Positions 4,630 to 5,986 of a stretch of 5,986 nucleotides of DNA are shown here, piece after piece. Under the pieces are notes generated by a model. The model worked only from the letters and a program-made list of their open reading frames with translations. It made no database searches and was not told the origin of the DNA. Both the position numbers and the translations under genes were made by a program. This DNA is from Microcaldota archaeon (lineage in GTDB: Archaea > Micrarchaeota > Micrarchaeia > Micrarchaeales > Micrarchaeaceae), in NCBI GenBank assembly GCA_021819045.1, contig JAKASM010000027.1, positions 1-5,986 on the forward strand, in the 5' to 3' direction. Every line of letters begins with the position of its first letter. Within the stretch, counting starts at the first letter, position 1.

Positions 4630-5193
4630 ATGAACAAAGCCGATGCAATAACCCTATTTAGGACCGCACTGGTATTTCTTGTAGCATACCTTATCCTAAT
4701 CCGGTTCGATGCATATGCAACGATAGCAATAATTGCAATAATGTTTATTCTGGACTTTGGAGATGGTTATGCGGCGAAAAAAGACCTAAAGAAAGGTAAA
4801 AAGCTCAGTTGGTACGGGAAAAGGCTTGACGTGGCAGGGGACAGGGTCACAGAGTACGTCCTTTGGATACTTTTCACATTCCTCGGCATAGTTCCATTAT
4901 TCATGCTTTTCCTTATAGTGCTGAGGCACTCATTCGCGGATGCGCTTATGGGAGCAAAAGGCACATCATCCAAGATGAAAAGCAGGTTTGCAAAGGTATT
5001 CTACACATCAAACGCATCCAGAGGCGGAATAGGAATAGTAAAGTTCATTACATTCTCATACCTGTCATGGGCATACATAACAAGCAACCTTTTTGGAAGA
5101 TACCTGCTCTTTTCCTATGTCCTTATAAGCATACTTTTTGCATACATAATGGTAAGGGGGATAGCAGAAATATACGAAGCAGTAAAACAATGA
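4630..5193 (+). CDS. CDP-alcohol phosphatidyltransferase family protein
   Basis: This 187-aa membrane enzyme would transfer a phosphatidyl or archaetidyl group from a CDP-lipid to an alcohol such as inositol phosphate, serine or glycerol phosphate. The signature D-x2-DG-x2-AR...G-x3-D-x3-D is seen as D42, D45 G46, A49 K50, G63, D67 and D71. All four metal-binding aspartates are present. The usual Arg is Lys50, and the stretch before Gly63 is 12 residues against the usual 8-9. The soluble loop there is very Lys-rich (KKDLKKGKK). Hydrophobic segments lie near 6-24, 28-41, 76-98, 135-150 and 157-178. The alcohol substrate cannot be told from sequence. ATG at 4630 fits a nearly leaderless message. 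The acylphosphatase follows after 4 bp, indicating an operon. Confidence 0.85.
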   Translation: MNKADAITLFRTALVFLVAYLILIRFDAYATIAIIAIMFILDFGDGYAAKKDLKKGKKLSWYGKRLDVAGDRVTEYVLWILFTFLGIVPLFMLFLIVLRHSFADALMGAKGTSSKMKSRFAKVFYTSNASRGGIGIVKFITFSYLSWAYITSNLFGRYLLFSYVLISILFAYIMVRGIAEIYEAVKQ

Positions 5194-5197
5194 TGGG

Positions 5198-5479
5198 ATG
5201 CAGCTTTTCGTAAAGGTGCATGGCAGGGTGCAGGGCGTAGGTTACCGCGCATACGTTAAAAGGATAGCGGATTCACTTGCGGTTAAAGGATGGGTGAGGA
5301 ACAGCGAAAAAGGCCATGTCGAGATATTTGCCCAAGGCAGAGAGGAGGCGCTGAACAAGTTCATGGATCTGATAAAGATAGACTCGAAGTACGGTCCAAG
5401 CGTCATGCATGTGGAGGTGCAGGAAGGCAACCCTGTGCGCATAAAGAAAGCAGCAGATAATTTATTTGTTATCCTCTAA
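5198..5479 (+). CDS. acyP: Acylphosphatase
   Basis: This 93-aa cytosolic enzyme hydrolyses acyl phosphates such as acetyl or carbamoyl phosphate to the acid and phosphate. It has the family length and the full signature. GRVQGVGYR (9-17) forms the phosphate-binding loop with Arg17, and GWVRNSEKGHVEIFAQG (31-47) supplies the catalytic Asn35. The rest fits the ferredoxin-like alpha/beta sandwich. ATG at 5198 starts 4 bp after the phosphatidyltransferase stop codon, so the two are probably co-transcribed. No strong Shine-Dalgarno site is present, and translational coupling is likely. Its last 18 bp overlap the 3' end of the convergent hypothetical gene. No key residue is missing. Confidence 0.95.
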   Translation: MQLFVKVHGRVQGVGYRAYVKRIADSLAVKGWVRNSEKGHVEIFAQGREEALNKFMDLIKIDSKYGPSVMHVEVQEGNPVRIKKAADNLFVIL

Positions 5480-5845
5480 GCTCATCTCCCTGCACGGTAT
5501 AAATGCCTTTTTCTCTATCCTTTCCGCTATCGCCCCGTCAGCTTCGTATATGTATGCAACTATAGAAACAGGATATTCATCAACAAAGTTGTTCGGCCTG
5601 GTAAAAAGCTTTATTTTCTTCTCAACAGATCCACCAGGCATAGCGATCCCCATGCGCGTCCTGCCGATCTCCAATTCTCTGTCTATAGCCAATGATAGAG
5701 GGGACTTTACAGACACATCACATTCGCACCAGTAAGGAGCAGAAGAGCTGCTGTTCGCAGCAGATATTATAAGGAAAGCCTCATTCTTTGCATTTGCGCG
5801 CAGCGCACCAGGCTCAAATTTTATCCCTATTTCTATATCTCCCAA
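5462..5845 (-). CDS. Hypothetical beta-rich protein, 127 aa
   Basis: No family is recognised. The sequence alternates hydrophobic and polar residues (IEIGIKFEPG, EAFLIISAANSSSS, SVEKKIKLFTRP, YPVSIVAYIYEADG). This suggests a beta sandwich of the kind found in immunoglobulin-like or CARDB-like domains, an inference from pattern only. There is no signal peptide or membrane segment, so it is likely cytosolic. Cysteines are C40, C42 and C118, with CEC as a possible metal or redox site. A TGA stop lies directly upstream in frame, so TTG at 5845 is the first possible start; GGCGA 5 nt before it is a weak Shine-Dalgarno site. The 3' end overlaps the acylphosphatase tail by 18 bp in convergent orientation. 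A TATA-like tract with flanking repeats lies about 50 bp upstream. Confidence 0.65.
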   Translation of the reverse strand: MGDIEIGIKFEPGALRANAKNEAFLIISAANSSSSAPYWCECDVSVKSPLSLAIDRELEIGRTRMGIAMPGGSVEKKIKLFTRPNNFVDEYPVSIVAYIYEADGAIAERIEKKAFIPCREMSLEDNK

Positions 5846-5881
5846 TCAGATCGCCAAACTTTCAAGTGACTTTAGAATTTA

Positions 5882-5922
5882 CGCATGCAACCTTTTTAAG
5901 TTTAGCTGCTTTTCGCATGCAA
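5882..5922. promoter_or_regulatory. Promoter with two CGCATGCAA direct repeats flanking a TATA box
   Basis: CGCATGCAA occurs at 5882-5890 and 5914-5922, exactly 32 bp apart or about three helical turns, and each copy holds the palindrome GCATGC. Between them, on the minus strand, AAACTTAAAAAGG (5891-5903) looks like a BRE-TATA element for the hypothetical gene starting at 5845. Sites that flank a TATA box in phase could bind a cooperating repressor. A related ATGCAA lies at 5930-5935. Confidence 0.4.
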
Positions 5923-5934
5923 GAAACTAATGCA

Positions 5935-5957
5935 AATATAACGCATTTTTATACTTT
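5935..5957 (+). promoter_or_regulatory. TATA-like tracts of a possible downstream gene
   Basis: Two candidates, AAATATAA (about 5934-5941) and TTTTTATACTTTA (5946-5958), face right. The first fits a leaderless start at ATG 5965. The second fits a start near ATG 5984. The sequence ends too soon to choose between them. Confidence 0.35.
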
Positions 5958-5964
5958 ATTTGTG

Positions 5965-5986
5965 ATGAAGATAAAGTGGAATTATG
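5965..5986 (+). CDS. Possible start of a truncated plus-strand gene
   Basis: From ATG at 5965 the frame MKIKWNY stays open to the window edge, and GTG lies just before it. ATG at 5984-5986 after GTGGAATT is an alternative start in another frame. Only seven codons are visible, so no product can be named. The promoter-like tracts upstream are the only support. Confidence 0.25.

Noticed and set aside
4622..4633. Three-codon upstream frame ATGATTGCATGA overlapping the phosphatidyltransferase start
   Set aside because: The likely transcript begins at or after it, and three codons without a ribosome site cannot be supported.
4863..5213. 116-codon frame inside the phosphatidyltransferase
   Set aside because: Overlaps a gene with the full family signature and shows no recognisable domain.

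Overview
The window reads as archaeal chromosomal DNA, most likely from a small-genome DPANN-type archaeon such as a Micrarchaeota/ARMAN relative; the phylum is an inference. The evidence is TATA-box promoters at about -26, Shine-Dalgarno sites of the GGTGA type placed 4 nt before starts, apparently leaderless genes, heavy use of ATA for isoleucine, a type II tRNA with an insertion in the anticodon loop, a HerA-type ATPase, a tandem Lrp-like regulator and a Yip1-like membrane protein.

Left part (1-2190). A truncated tRNA gene on the minus strand, probably Ser(UGA), is divergent from a HerA/VirB4-like P-loop ATPase gene (156-1880). The ATPase appears to be fused to a C-terminal domain resembling a PD-(D/E)xK nuclease. 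Directly behind it lies a nearly perfect 168-bp tandem duplication. Each copy carries its own TATA box, a strong Shine-Dalgarno site and a 20-codon microgene, MPGKKDDKETP(T/S)GGGDEGPQ, followed by a small stem-loop. This duplicated microgene cassette is the most unusual object in the window.

Middle part (2184-3818). A 476-aa minus-strand protein joins an N-terminal module resembling those in some archaeal transposases to two Lrp/AsnC-like HTH plus alpha/beta halves. Its start codon sits inside a perfect 8-3-8 palindrome, a good candidate for an autoregulatory operator. The intergenic region beyond it holds a GC-rich nested hairpin behind its own TATA box, a candidate small RNA.

Right part (3819-5986). 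A Yip1-like membrane protein is followed by two strong hairpins. Next comes a CDP-alcohol phosphatidyltransferase that appears co-transcribed with an acylphosphatase. A convergent hypothetical beta-rich protein overlaps the acylphosphatase 3' end by 18 bp. The last 140 bp are a promoter region with 9-bp direct repeats flanking a TATA box, and possibly the first codons of a further plus-strand gene.

The right part looks like membrane and housekeeping functions. The left and middle parts (ATPase, duplicated microgene, unusual regulator, beside a tRNA) look more accessory. No integrase, transposase catalytic domain or CRISPR array is present, so a mobile element is not demonstrated. A 16-nt motif ending at the start codon is shared 14/16 between the ATPase and Yip1 genes.
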